In this document: piece by piece, positions 46,301 to 58,603 of the stretch
How positions within the stretch are numbered: position 1 is the stretch's first letter
Layout of the letters: every line of letters begins with the position of its first letter
Assembly (NCBI GenBank): GCA_018257865.1
Contig: JAEUBA010000077.1
Coordinates: 91,455-155,454, forward strand
Length of the DNA stretch: 64,000 nucleotides
Origin: Stereocaulon alpinum
Lineage: Eukaryota; Ascomycota; Lecanoromycetes; Lecanorales; Stereocaulaceae
Reading direction: 5' to 3'
The notes under the pieces: model-generated
Seen by the model: the letters and a program-made list of their open reading frames with translations, nothing else
Databases searched by the model: none
Told to the model about the DNA's origin: nothing
Translations under genes and position numbers: made by a program

Positions 46301-48775
46301 GCCTTAAGGAGGGTCCTCTTCCCGCCTTTACCCCTAGTAGACCTAACAGATATTAAAGGGGCTAATTACCTAAAGCCTATTATAATAGATAGCGAGATTA
46401 TTATAAAGGAGGTAAGGGATATAATTTAGTACCTAGTAGTAGATAAGGCCCTAGGGATTTTAGGGATCCTAAATAGATTCCTAAGAGCGGTATATATAAA
46501 AATAGGGGAGACCTTTTAAAGGGTATTTTAAGCGTACCTAGATTATAGATACTACCTAAAGAAGTTCTGCGAAGCGAATATAGTAATACTAAAGAAGCTA
46601 AAGAAGACTAATTACTCTAAGCCTAAGGCCTATTAACCTATTATACTACTAGATATACTTAGGAAAGTATTAGAGATAGTAATAGTAAAATAACTTAATA
46701 GAATAGCTAAAGTAAATCACCTACTCTTAGAATACTAGATAGGAGGTAGGAAGAGATATTTAATAGAAATAGCCTTAGAGACTATTATAAACTTAATCTA
46801 TATAATATAGAACTAAGGTAAGGATAACGTAGCGAGTTTACTATTACTAGATATAGTAGAAGTATTTAATAATATATCCTATAAAAGGCTACTTTATAAC
46901 TTAAGGATAAAAGGAATCCCTAAGGGGATTATCTAGTAGACTATAAACTTCCTTAAGGATAGAGTAATATTAATAACCCTAGGGGGTAGAACTAGTCTAG
47001 TTAAGGCGGTAGAAATAGGGATTCTATAAGGATTATTAATATTACTAATCCTATTCCTCTTCTTTAATACGCTACTAATTAAAGTATACTTAAAGGTAAA
47101 GATCCTAGTATAGGTAGGAGGATTCGTAGATAATATATACCTACTAGTATATAGTAAGATAACGGAAACGAACTATAGATAGCTAGAATAGGCCTATAAG
47201 CTCTACTAAACGTAGGCGAAAATATACGGGGCGACGTTCGCGCCTTAGAAGTACAAACTAGTATATCTATTATATACCCCTAAAAGGTTTAATATAAAGG
47301 AGACGGTATAATTTAGTAATATAGAGGTTAAGCTAGAAGCGAGTATTAGGGTCTTAGGGTTATATATTAATACTAAACTCCGCTAGGGCCTATATATAGC
47401 GTAGGTAAAGATAAAGGCTGCTACTTAAGCCTAGGCGATTAAGTGCCTAGTAGGATTAACTTAGGGAGCTATATTTAAGAAGTATAGAAAGGTATATAGT
47501 ATAGTAGTAAGGCCTATACTTATATTCGCTACTCTAATATAGTATACCCCTACTAGGGGGCGGGGAGCTATAGAAAAGTATGTTAAGACGCTCGCGATAA
47601 TATAGAATAACTACCTATAGATAGTACTTAGAGTATATAAGGTAATACTAGTCTAAGTCTTAGAAGCGGAAGTAGTTATTATACCTATCTAAACCTATCT
47701 AAACGCCTTAGTTATAAGATACTAGGTACTAAGGGGAGTATACCCCTTAATAATTAAAGGTAACCGCTTAATCTATAGGAGACTATAGGGAAGGAGAGGA
47801 AGGGCGCGCTTAATATACTTAACCCTATTACTAGAAAAGGAAGAATAGGCCCTATAGGAGCTTAAGGTAAAGGATTAAGATTAAGTAGTAATAGTAATAA
47901 GGAGAAAGGTATATTAATATAATCTAAAAATAGATATTAAGGAGTATTAAGATATAGGTATCTTAGCTAAAAAGATATAAGGCTAGGTAATAATAAAGTA
48001 GATTAAGTAGTAGGAGGTATATAAAGATACTATCCCTAAGTACTCTTATATACCTATATAGGATAAACTATTATTTAGAGGAAGGTATAACTACTACCTA
48101 AAGCTTAGGAAGGTAGAAAGCTTAATAGTAGTCTAACTCTAAAGTAGGAAGAATAGGTTTAACTACTTCCTTTATAAAGTAAGAGTACTAGGGGTCCGTA
48201 GTACCTACTATAGTTATAGATAGAGGAATTAAGATATAAAGTATATTCTCCTATACTACTTAGAGCTTAGCGATACTTAAAGGGAACTTATTAAAGAGGT
48301 AAAGACTTATAATATTAAGACTATACTAGCTAAGATTACTAGTATAAGAGTAGCTATAAGATAGCTAGTTAAGTTAGGATTCCTAATATAGTATTAACTT
48401 ACTAAGGAATAGCTCTCCTAGTCTAAGCTCCTTATTAAAGTAGAACTAGTAATAAAAACCCTAAAGATAAAGAAGCCTAAGTGCGAATAGAAGTTAAAGG
48501 CGGCGGAGCTACTAAAGTATTATAGGGCTTATTAAGGTAGCAGAGATTATTATTACTAGTATTATAAAGCTTAGTAGTAAGGTTAGATAGGCGGAGTAGA
48601 ATAATAAGTAAGCTAATAAGCGAAAGTTTTTAGCTAGAAGGGGTAACTCTAGAAAGGTTTCTTTCGCGTCTAGAGGGCCTTTAACCCCCCCTAGATTTCC
48701 TAATAATATAAGAGAATACCCTTATTAGTATATATAGATACTAGAATAGGCGTATAAATCAATTAATTAATCAAG
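43371..48775 (+). mobile_element. Tad1-like LINE, copy 2, RIP-inactivated
   Basis: About 5.4 kb, colinear with copy 1. It starts at the GCGACGATAACGAGC block (43,371), has zinc knuckles near 44,460-44,590, GDFNL at about 45,487-45,502, GFVDN at about 47,120-47,134, and ends in the same 3' terminus plus an AATC/AATT tail (48,750-48,775). I found no convincing target-site duplication. It lies in inverted orientation to copy 3, 3.8 kb away. Confidence 0.83.
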
Positions 48776-51700
48776 TATTCTAATACTTTATAATTAGTAT
48801 AGATATAGACTAACTTCTAAGCTCTAAAAAGCTTTAGCTTATACTACTAGAAGGAGCGGAAAATCGTAAGTAGCTCCTTATTATAGATTAGGTAATTTAG
48901 CTTTATATCCCCTATTATCTTTAAGAAGTATCCTATTAAGTAGAAGAGGCTATCCTTATATTTCTATAATAAGATACTAGTAATTATACTATTTAAGGAA
49001 TCCGTCTTAAGGCGGGTTTCCTTATAGGGATTATAATACTTAAGGATAGGGGTAGAGAGGAGTACTTAATAGAGGGAGTCCTATATATTATAATAAATAT
49101 TATTAAAGTATAAAGGTATATCTTTAGCTATTAGGCGGATAAGCGGAGTAGTAATCTAGCTATACCCTTAAATAAACCTTTAGTAGAAGTTATAGAAGCC
49201 TAAGTAGCTTTAGATACCTTATATATTACTTATATACTACTAGGTCTTAATAATAGCGACCTTCTCCGGATTTACCTTAATACTATTAACTCTAATAATA
49301 AAGCTAAAAAACTTAGTTTTCTTAATATTAAACTCGCTCTTCTTAATATCTACTTATAGGTTATTAGTCTATAAAATTTTTATAACCTTCTTTATATAAA
49401 TCTTATACTCCTTAGGAGTTTTAAAGTAGATAAGGATATTATCTATATAGGCTAAGTAGAAGTTATTAAGGTACTCTATTAGAATATTATTAATAAAGTG
49501 CTAAAAGGTAGCTAGGGCGTTAGTTAACCTAAATAGTATTACCTTATACTTAAAGGTACTATATTAACTATAGAAGCTAATAAGGTCCTCTAAGTCCTAG
49601 TAAATCCTTACTTAATAGAAGGCCTATTAGATATTAATCTTTATAAAGATCTTAGCCTTATAGATTTAAGCTATTATCTTATTTATTAGAGGGAGTAGGT
49701 ATAGATCCTTCTTAGTTAGGTCGTTAAGCTTCTAAAAATTAATATAGAAATATAGGCTACTATCTTCCTTTTTAGTAAAGAGTATTAGGGCTATATATAG
49801 TATATTTAATAGCTTAATAAATCCCTTATAGAGGTAGTCTATAATATAGCGTTTAGCCTTAGAGAGTTATTTATTAGTTATCTTTTATAATAGCTTAAAG
49901 GTTAAGGTATTTAGGCTAGTAAGCTTAATTTTATAATCTATACTTAATCTTCTATTAGGTAATATATTAGAGTCTTTTTATAAAAAGAGAGGGGTAAACT
50001 CTTAGTATTATAATAGAAGCTTAGCCTTTACTAAGTCTTTATTAGCCTAGTATTTAATCTTAAGTACTTCTTAAGGGGAGAGACTTATATCTATAGTAGT
50101 AAGCTTAAGAAAAAGATACTTCTAGTATTAGTTTACCCTATAATTAATCTTACGCTCTAAATCCTATATAGAGGCGATAAAGGTATTAGAATTAAGAAGT
50201 CTCCTAAACTTCTTACTAAGGTAGAAATAAGATATTATAATAGTAGAAATTAGGGTAATATCTATCCTATAAGGGCTATAGCTAGGGCGTTAAGCCTTAA
50301 TTAGTAAAGTCTTTAAATTTAATATAACTAATATATTTAACCCTTAGAGGGTATCCTCTATCTTAGTAAAGCGTTTTTCTAAGTCTTATATAAAACTTAA
50401 TAGCCTACTACTATATAAATTAGGTAATCTTAAGTAAGGGGGAGAAACTAAAGCTAACTATAGAGAGGGTAGTATACTTTAGGATAAGATATTAATCTAG
50501 CGGTCTATTAAAAGCTTAGGGTTAATAGAGGTAAGCCTAGCTTAACTATAGTAATACTTATCTACCTTAAAAAAAGTATCCTAATACTTAGTATCTTATT
50601 AGTACTCTAGGGAAATTAGTTTCTTAGGCGGAGTTATTAGGAGGAGTACTCTTTTATTAAAGTATTACTAAATAGCTATATTAGTAGGCTATTTAAAGCT
50701 ATTCTTCCCTTTTATATAAACTTACTTAATATTATAGTACTTTAAGAATTTCTAACTAATAAGAATATTAGTCTAACTTAGGTTAATAACTAAAAATAGA
50801 AAATTAATATAATAATAGTTAATTATTATTATAAGAAGTAGAGTAACTATAATTAGAGAGCCGCTTTAGCTATTATAGCTAGTTAGGATAATTAGCTTAG
50901 AAAGCTTAATAAAGTAAATCTTAAAAGACTTAGAAAGGGTAAAGGTAAGGGAGGTCTTAATTATACTAAAAATATTAGCTCTATTATTAATATATAAATA
51001 GGTTTTAACGAAAGATCTATTATATCTTAGCTCTATATTAACTAAGAACTAGTAGCCTCTAATAAGGGCCTAAAAGTTAAATTATAAGTCCTTCTATAGA
51101 TTAGGGCTCCTACTATAGCTAAAGACTTTACTATAGCTTAGGAGTTTTCTAATAGCTTATTAAACTTTATTTCCTTACTAACTATAATCTCTAAAATCTT
51201 CTTCTTAAGAGACTATTAGCTGCGCTTTTAAGGATAGTTATTCGCCTAGTAGCTAATTTTACCGTAGTTATTATATAGTAAGTTAGTAGGTATCTTAGGG
51301 GAAGCTAGTACTATTAGTATTAAAGAAGGAAAATAAGGGTAAAAAATAGTATTTCTAAAGGAGATTTAATAATTTATATAAGGAGTTAAGATAAAGGTAG
51401 GTAAGAAGGGTTACTAGCTACTTATCTTAAAGATACTATAAGGATCTAAGGCTATCTCTATCTAAGACTTATTTACTATTTCCTTAGACCTAATATTTCG
51501 TATCTTTTAATCTAAGATTATAAGATACTTATCTAAGGTACCGTAGTCCTTATCTATCTTATACTTTTCTATATAGACGCTTCTCTTTAAGGCGGGAGAG
51601 GTTTTCTTATATAGATCCTTAAACTAACGCTAGGTACTAATCTTTCTAATAGTCGCTAGGTAGGTAAACTTAACTTAAAAGGCGTTATAGATTATAAATC

Positions 51701-52588
51701 CTATCTTAAGCTTATAATATATATAGTAAGCAGACTAAATATAGTTATAGTTAAAAAAAAGCTAATTTAGTACCTTTAATATATTAGTAGTATTATATAT
51801 AGGGGACGCGTAGGTCGGATTTATATATTAAAAGATTAGGGTTTTCGCCTCTCCTATAGTATACTTATAGTATATAGAGACTTACTTAGCTTTATCCTAA
51901 AAATTAGTAGAGTATTCCTTTATAAAAATCTTTATATCTATCTTCTATATATTATATTTAACCTCCCCCGTATAATTACTAAAGTAGGATTAAGGGTATT
52001 TAATTTTTAATAGTTTAATAGCTATCCTACTAGGTATAGGCTTAGAAAGGTAGTAGTCTACTAGTAGTTAAAGGTCGGTAGTAAGAGATCTCTATTAGCG
52101 AGGATTATTTAGAGGTAAGGTTAAAGTAAAGATAGCCTACTTAGATTAGGATTCCGCTAAAGCTATTATAATAATAGTAGTAATAATAGCTTATTAAGTT
52201 AAGATAAAGATAGGTATTTAGTTAGCTATCCTATTACTTAATAGGGGAATAGTAATAGTATTTTTAATAAGGGGGTTATTCTTAATATCTTTAAAGATAT
52301 CTTTTAAGCTTAAGTCCTTTAAGGCTTCTAGTTTAGAATTCTTAATTAATAGTAGAGGATTATTAGGGTTAGAAGAGGAAGGTATAAGTACTAAGGATTA
52401 ACTCCTTAAGGTAGATAAAAATCTTAGCTAGTTAGGGGGTATACTTTAGTATATACTCTTATAAGGTAGTATATAAGTATAATAATACGTATATTATTAG
52501 AGTTTTTTAAGTATAGGTATTAATATAAAAGTAGTTAAGAGTTTTAAAAAAATAGGGATTTAGCTTTCTTTAAGATATACTAATTATT
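48776..52588 (-). mobile_element. Ty3/Gypsy family D, minus orientation, fragment
   Basis: The minus strand encodes RT with YIDD (now YIDN) and ILIY at about 49,428-49,465, followed by RNase H towards 48,776. Gag/protease-like sequence would lie towards 52,588 but is too decayed for confident motifs. No integrase or LTR was found: the left end abuts the tail of LINE 2 and the right end is the insertion site of LINE 3. The sequence differs from families A, B and C. Confidence 0.65.
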
Positions 52589-52600
52589 TAATTAGTAGGT

Positions 52601-55600
52601 TTAATTAATTAATTAATTGATTTATACGCCTATTCTAGTATCTATATATACTAATAAGGGTATTCTCTTATATTATTAGGAAATCTAGGGGGTTAAAGGC
52701 CCTTTAGATATAAAAGAAACCTTTTTAAAGTCGCCCCTTCTAGCTAAAAACTTTCGCTTATTAGCTTATTTATTATTCTACTCTACCTATTTAATCTTAC
52801 TACTAGGCTCTATAATACTAGTAGCGATAATCTCTATTACCCTAATAAGCTTTATAATACTTTAGTAGCTCCGCCGCCTTTAGCTTCTACTTATACTTAA
52901 GCTTCTTTATCTTTAGGGTTTTTATTACTAGTTTTACTTTAATAAGGAGTTTAGACTAGGAGAGCTATTCCTTAATAAGTTAATATTATATTAAGAATTC
53001 TAACCTAACTAGTTATCTTATATCTACAAATTACTTTTATAGATAGATTTTAGCTGGAGCGGCTCTATCCGCTTAGCGGTACTTATCTATTTAGTGTTAG
53101 AATTAACCCTTAGTATTCTATAGTAGCTATAGCTAAAACTTATCTAAACTTATCCAAACTTATCTAAAACTTATCTAAAAAAAAATAAAAAAAAAAATAA
53201 TTTAGAATTTAATAATAATTATATTATAACTAGTAGCGCTAGTAGGGGGGGTATATAGGGCTATAAATAAACTTTTGATACTAAAATTAAGCGAGATTTC
53301 TAAAAATAGAATTAGATTTAAAAAAGGAATAATAATAGATTAACTAGAGACTTCCCGAACTTCCCGTTTTTAGCGGCGGAAGCTAAACTTTAAAAAACTT
53401 AAAATAAATAGCTATAAATAGCTATTTTAAGTCTAAAATTTTTTAGTCGCTTAGTAAGTACTTAGTAAGCGAGATAAGCTACTAAGTTTAGCTAAGTTTA
53501 GCTAAGTTTAGCTAAGTTACTAAGTCTTCCTAAGTTTTAGCTATAGTAGCTATAGCGGCTAGAAAAAACTTAGCTAAAAAAACTTTTATAGATATATAGC
53601 TACTTTTATCTTAGTAACCTTAACTAGTATAGTCCTAATATTATAAGTCTCTATCTCTTTAATAAGCTCCCCTTAAGTATTACTAAGCTTTAAGTAGTAT
53701 AGGAGAATATACTTTATATCCTAATTCCTTTATTTATAACTATAGTAGGTATTACGGACTCTTAGTACTTTCGCCTTATAAAGGAAGTAGTTAAATCTAT
53801 TTTTCCTACTTTAAAGTTAGACTATTATTAAGCTTTCTACCTTCCTAAGCTTTAAGTAGTAGTTATACCTTTCTCTAAATAATAATTTATTCTATATAGG
53901 TATATAAGAGTACTTAGGGATAGTATCCTTATATACTTCCTACTACTTAATCTACTTTATTATTACTTAGTATTATATTTTTTTAGCTAAAATACCTATA
54001 TCTTAATACTCCTTAATATCTATTTTTAGGTTATACTAATATACTTTCCTCTTTATTATTATTACTACTTAATTCTAATCTTTTACCTTAAGCTCCTATA
54101 GGGCCTATTCTTCCTTTTTTAGTAATAGGGTTAAGCGTATTAAGCGTACTCTTCCTCTCCTTCCCTATAGTCTCCTATAGATTAAGCGGTGACCTTTAAT
54201 TATTAAGGGGTATACTCCCCTTAATACTTAGTATCTTATAACTAAGGCGTCTAGATAGGTTTAGATAGGTATAATAACTACTTCTACTTTTAAGACTTAA
54301 ACTAGTATTACTTTATATATTCTAAGTACTATCTATAGGTAGTTATTCTATATTATTATAAGTATCTTAATATACTTTTCTATAACTCTCTACCCTCTAG
54401 TAGGGGTATACTATATTAAAGTAGTAAATATAAGTATAGGCTTTACTATTATACTATATACCTTTCTATACTTCTTAAATATAGCTCCCTAAGTTAAACC
54501 TACTAAGTACTTAATTACTTAGGCTTAAGTAGTAGCCTTTACCTTTACCTATACTATATATAAGCCCTAGCGGAGTTTAGTATTAATATATAGCCCTAAG
54601 ACCCTAATACTTACTTCTAGCTTAACCTCTATATTACTAAATTATACCGTCTCCTTTATATTAAACCTTTTAGTAGCGTATAATAGATATACTAGTTTAT
54701 ACTTTTAAGGCGCGAACGTCGCCTTATATATTTTCGCTTATATTTAGTAGAGTTTATAGGCTTATTCTAGCTACCTATAGTTCGTTTCTATTATCTTATT
54801 ATATATTAGTAGGTATATATTATCTACGAATCCTCCTACCTATACTAGGATCTTTACCTTTAAGTATACTTTAATTAGTAGCGTATTAAAGAAGAGGAAT
54901 AGGATTAGTAATATTAGTAATCCCTATAAAATCCCTATTTCTACTACTTTAACTAGACTAGTCCTACCCCTTAGAGTTATTAATATTACTTTATTCTTAA
55001 GAAAGCTTATAGTCTATTAAATAATCCCCTTAGAAATTCCTTTTATCCTTAAGTTATAAAGTAGCCTTTTATAGGATATATTATTAAATACTCCTACTAT
55101 ATCTAGTAATAGTAAACTTACTATATTATCCTTACCTTAGTTCTATATTATATAAATTAAGTTTATAATAGTCTCTAAGGCTATTTCTATTAAATATCTC
55201 TTCCTACCTCCTATCTAATATTTTAGGAGTAGGTAATTTACTTTAGCTATTCTACTAAGTTATTTTACTATTACTATCTCTAATACTTTCCTAAGTATAT
55301 CTAGTAGTATAATAGGTTAATAGGCCTTAAGTTTAGAATAATTAGTCTTTTTTAACTTCTTTAGTATTACTATATTCGCTTCGTAGAACTTCTTTAGGTA
55401 GTATCTATAATCTAAGTATACCTAAAATACCCTTTAAAAGGTCTCCCCTATTTCTATATATACTACTCTTAAGAACCTATTTAGGATTCCTAAAATCCTT
55501 AGGGCCTTATCTACTACTAAGTACTAAATTATATCCCTTACCTCCTTTATAGTAATCTCGCTATCTATTATAATAAGCTTTAGGTAATTAGCCCCCTTAA

Positions 55601-58600
55601 TATCTATTAGGTCTATTAGGGGTAAGAGTAGGAAGAGGACCCTTTTTAAGGCCTCTATCTTCCCTTTAAAGTCTATCGCTTTATTCCCGTTCCCGTCTTT
55701 AATAGCTAGGAATTATAGTAGCTCTTTAGGGCGTATACTCCTCTCCCTTCCTTACTTAATAAGTTATTATACTCCTCCTAGCCTTAGTAATACTCTATAG
55801 ACCCCCTTTTAAAAAGCTATTATCCTAGTCTTTTATAAGATAGTAACCTTTTTCCTTTTAGTTTAGTAAAGAGCCTCCTTAATCTATATATTTCTACTAT
55901 AGTAGTAGGCCTTAAGCGCTACTTATAATACCTTAATAACTCTTATATATACCTTATTCTAATATAGTTTAGCTTTAGTATAGAGTTCCTTAAATAGGAT
56001 AATATTCTCTACTACCTCCTATAGTATAGCTATAAGCTTATTAATATATAGGTTAATTACTTTCTCTAAGTTTAATAAGTATCTACCTATAACCTTATTT
56101 AGGATCTTTATATATTTCCGGATCTCCTTATTAATTACCTCTATCTCTATCCTTTTCTAAGCTCTCTTTTAGTATACCTAGCGCTCGCTCTAAGTCTATT
56201 CTAGCTCTATTATAATTAGTATATAATTTAACCTTATATTAAGGTCTTCTCTTACTCCGCACTTCGCTATTATATTATATACGCCTTTAGTTAAGAATAT
56301 AAGGTTAATAGCGCTCTCTAAGCCCCTACTTTACTATATAACTAACTTCTCTAATAGTCTAAGGACTATCCCCTTCTCTCCTACTACTTTTAGTAGCCTA
56401 TCTACTATTATATAGTATATAGCTTATCTTAGGTTATTCTATTAGGGGTAGTATAGGTTAAAATCCCCTACTATAATATATTTACCTTCGCTTTCTAAGG
56501 CCTCCTTTAGCCTTAGGATAGTTATAGGGTTATCTACTAATATATAGCTTACTAATAAAGGGTTATAGATATTATATACTTATACCCTCTCTACTATTAG
56601 CTCCCTAGTATTTTTATCTTTAGTATTAGTATTATTTTAGGTTTTCTTAGTCTAAATCTATAATAAGTATAAGTCGCCCTCTTAGTACTCTACCCCCTAG
56701 TTATTAGAATCTATCCTTTTATTTATATAGAAGTATATTTTAGCCTTTAGGTCTCCCCTATAGGCTAGGTAGAACCTACTTATACTTATATTATATAAGG
56801 TTCTATTTATTAGGTTATATACTAGCTCTTAAATCGCTAATACGTTTATATCTTTTATATCTTTATTTTTAAGAAGTAGTATTATTACTATATCCTTCTT
56901 CCTCTATATATTATACTATAGTATTTTTAGGTAGGGTATATTCCTTATTAGGTAAAGGCCGCTTAGATATTCTCCTATATTTAGGTAGTCTTAGTAGTCT
57001 TTACTACTCCTAAAGTCTACTTAAGGGTATTTATTAGACTAATCCTCTCTATAAATAGGGGCTATTACCCTTACTCTACTTTAGAGAGGGTTATTAGTTA
57101 TCCTCTCTTTACTACCTTTTTAATTCCTTTTTAGGGCTTATCTATTATATCCTCTAAGGCCTTCCTCTTCCCTTTAGAGATTACTTTATACTACCCTTTT
57201 AGGCTAGTCCTTTCTAATATTACTAGTATAAGCCTTATTAGGTATTACTTTAGGGTCTCTTTAAAGTATTTTAGTTTATACTTAATTCTCTACTTAGCCT
57301 TAGTATTCTCCTTCTATTAGATTAAGTAGGTTTTACTCTATATTAGGTACTCCCTCTTATATACTATATACTTAGGCTTACTACTAGCTCTTTCTATATA
57401 ATTATTAGTTATATAGTTTTAGGCGTATATCCTATAATAAGTAGGGTATTTATATACTTTAGTAATATATCTATACCTATAGTAGTTAAAGTATTACTTA
57501 GGGGTAACTTCTTTCTTTTAGTAATTATAGAAAAGGAGGCTATTCTCTATTATTATCCCCTCTATAATAAGCTAGTTCGCCGCCTTTAGGCTTAGGACCT
57601 TAATTATTAGTATAGAGAATCTCTTCTCCCTCCTAAGTATATCTAGCTTTAATATAAATATAGGCTATTTAGCCTTTATTATCTTTAACTCTAAGTAGAG
57701 CTTTCTATTATCTTTTCTTAAGGTTTTAAAGATCCCCTATTAGTCCTTTATATCTATTATCTTTTCTACTTTATAGATTACTACTATTATTATCTTTTAG
57801 AGGACTCTTATTAACCTATAGAGTCTCCTTACCTACTTATTATCCTTCTCTAACTCCTCCCTAGCCTTTATTAAGGCTATCTAAAGAATAATATCCCCCC
57901 CTATAATCCTCCTTACTATAATAATTTCCCTAGCTACTCCCTCTACTCTCTTAAATATTTATACTAGTTAGGGAAGGGTTATTATAGCTATCTATATCTT
58001 TTCGCTAGTATTATTAATCCTAACTATTATCTACTTCGCTTTCTTAATATCTTCTACCTTAGGTATAGTTAAGTAGATAATATTTTAGCCCCTTTAAGCT
58101 ATATAAGCTATATCCGCCTAGCTATTATTTACCCTTCCGGTTAGATAGTCTTTATATATTAATTAGCTATAGTACTCCTTTATAGTATATCTTTTAGCGA
58201 TATTCTTTTATATATACTTTATAATCCTTTCTACTATATTCTAAAAGAAGCTTTATATAATCTTATTTATATTTATTTATAGTATCCTCTAAACCTTCTC
58301 TATAAACTCTAGTAGTACCTACTCTATAATCTTTATATACTATATTCTTTCTTTAATTCTTTCCCTACCTTAAGGGCTTTATAAATCTTTAATAGGTTTC
58401 TACTATTATTACTATTACCTTATTATCGCGTTAGGACGCGTTCTTTATCTACCTTTACTACTAATACCTCCCTTCTCTCCTCCCCCCCTATCTTATATTA
58501 TTTTACTAGGTTTATAACCTAGTATAATCGCTCGTCTAGCCTAGTAGGCCTACTTACCCGTTATACTCGTTATCGTCGCTATCTTCTTTTAGGATATAAG

Positions 58601-58603
58601 TTC
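52601..58603 (-). mobile_element. Tad1-like LINE, copy 3, minus orientation, with a nested MITE-like insertion
   Basis: Flanked by a 12 bp target-site duplication TAATTAGTAGGT (52589-52600 and 58604-58615, identical). The 3' tail (AATT repeats) is at the left and the GGCGACG-type 5' block at about 58,570-58,583. The GFVDN box is at about 54,822-54,838 on the minus strand. The element is colinear with copies 1 and 2 except for about 570 bp at 53,023-53,592. RIP stops are throughout. Confidence 0.85.
53023..53592. mobile_element. MITE-like DNA element inserted in LINE copy 3
   Basis: It interrupts LINE sequence that is continuous in copies 1 and 2. It is bordered by TA and starts TCTACAAAT. 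Its other end, reverse complemented, starts TCTATAAAA, so the ends form an inverted repeat differing by a CA-to-TA change. Inner inverted segments (near 53,105-53,165 and 53,490-53,560) share TATAGTAGCTATAGCTAAAA-like sequence. It also has short tandem arrays (TTTAGCTAAG, three units near 53,487-53,520). There is no coding capacity. TA target and short inverted ends suggest a mariner/Fot1-related MITE. Confidence 0.55.
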
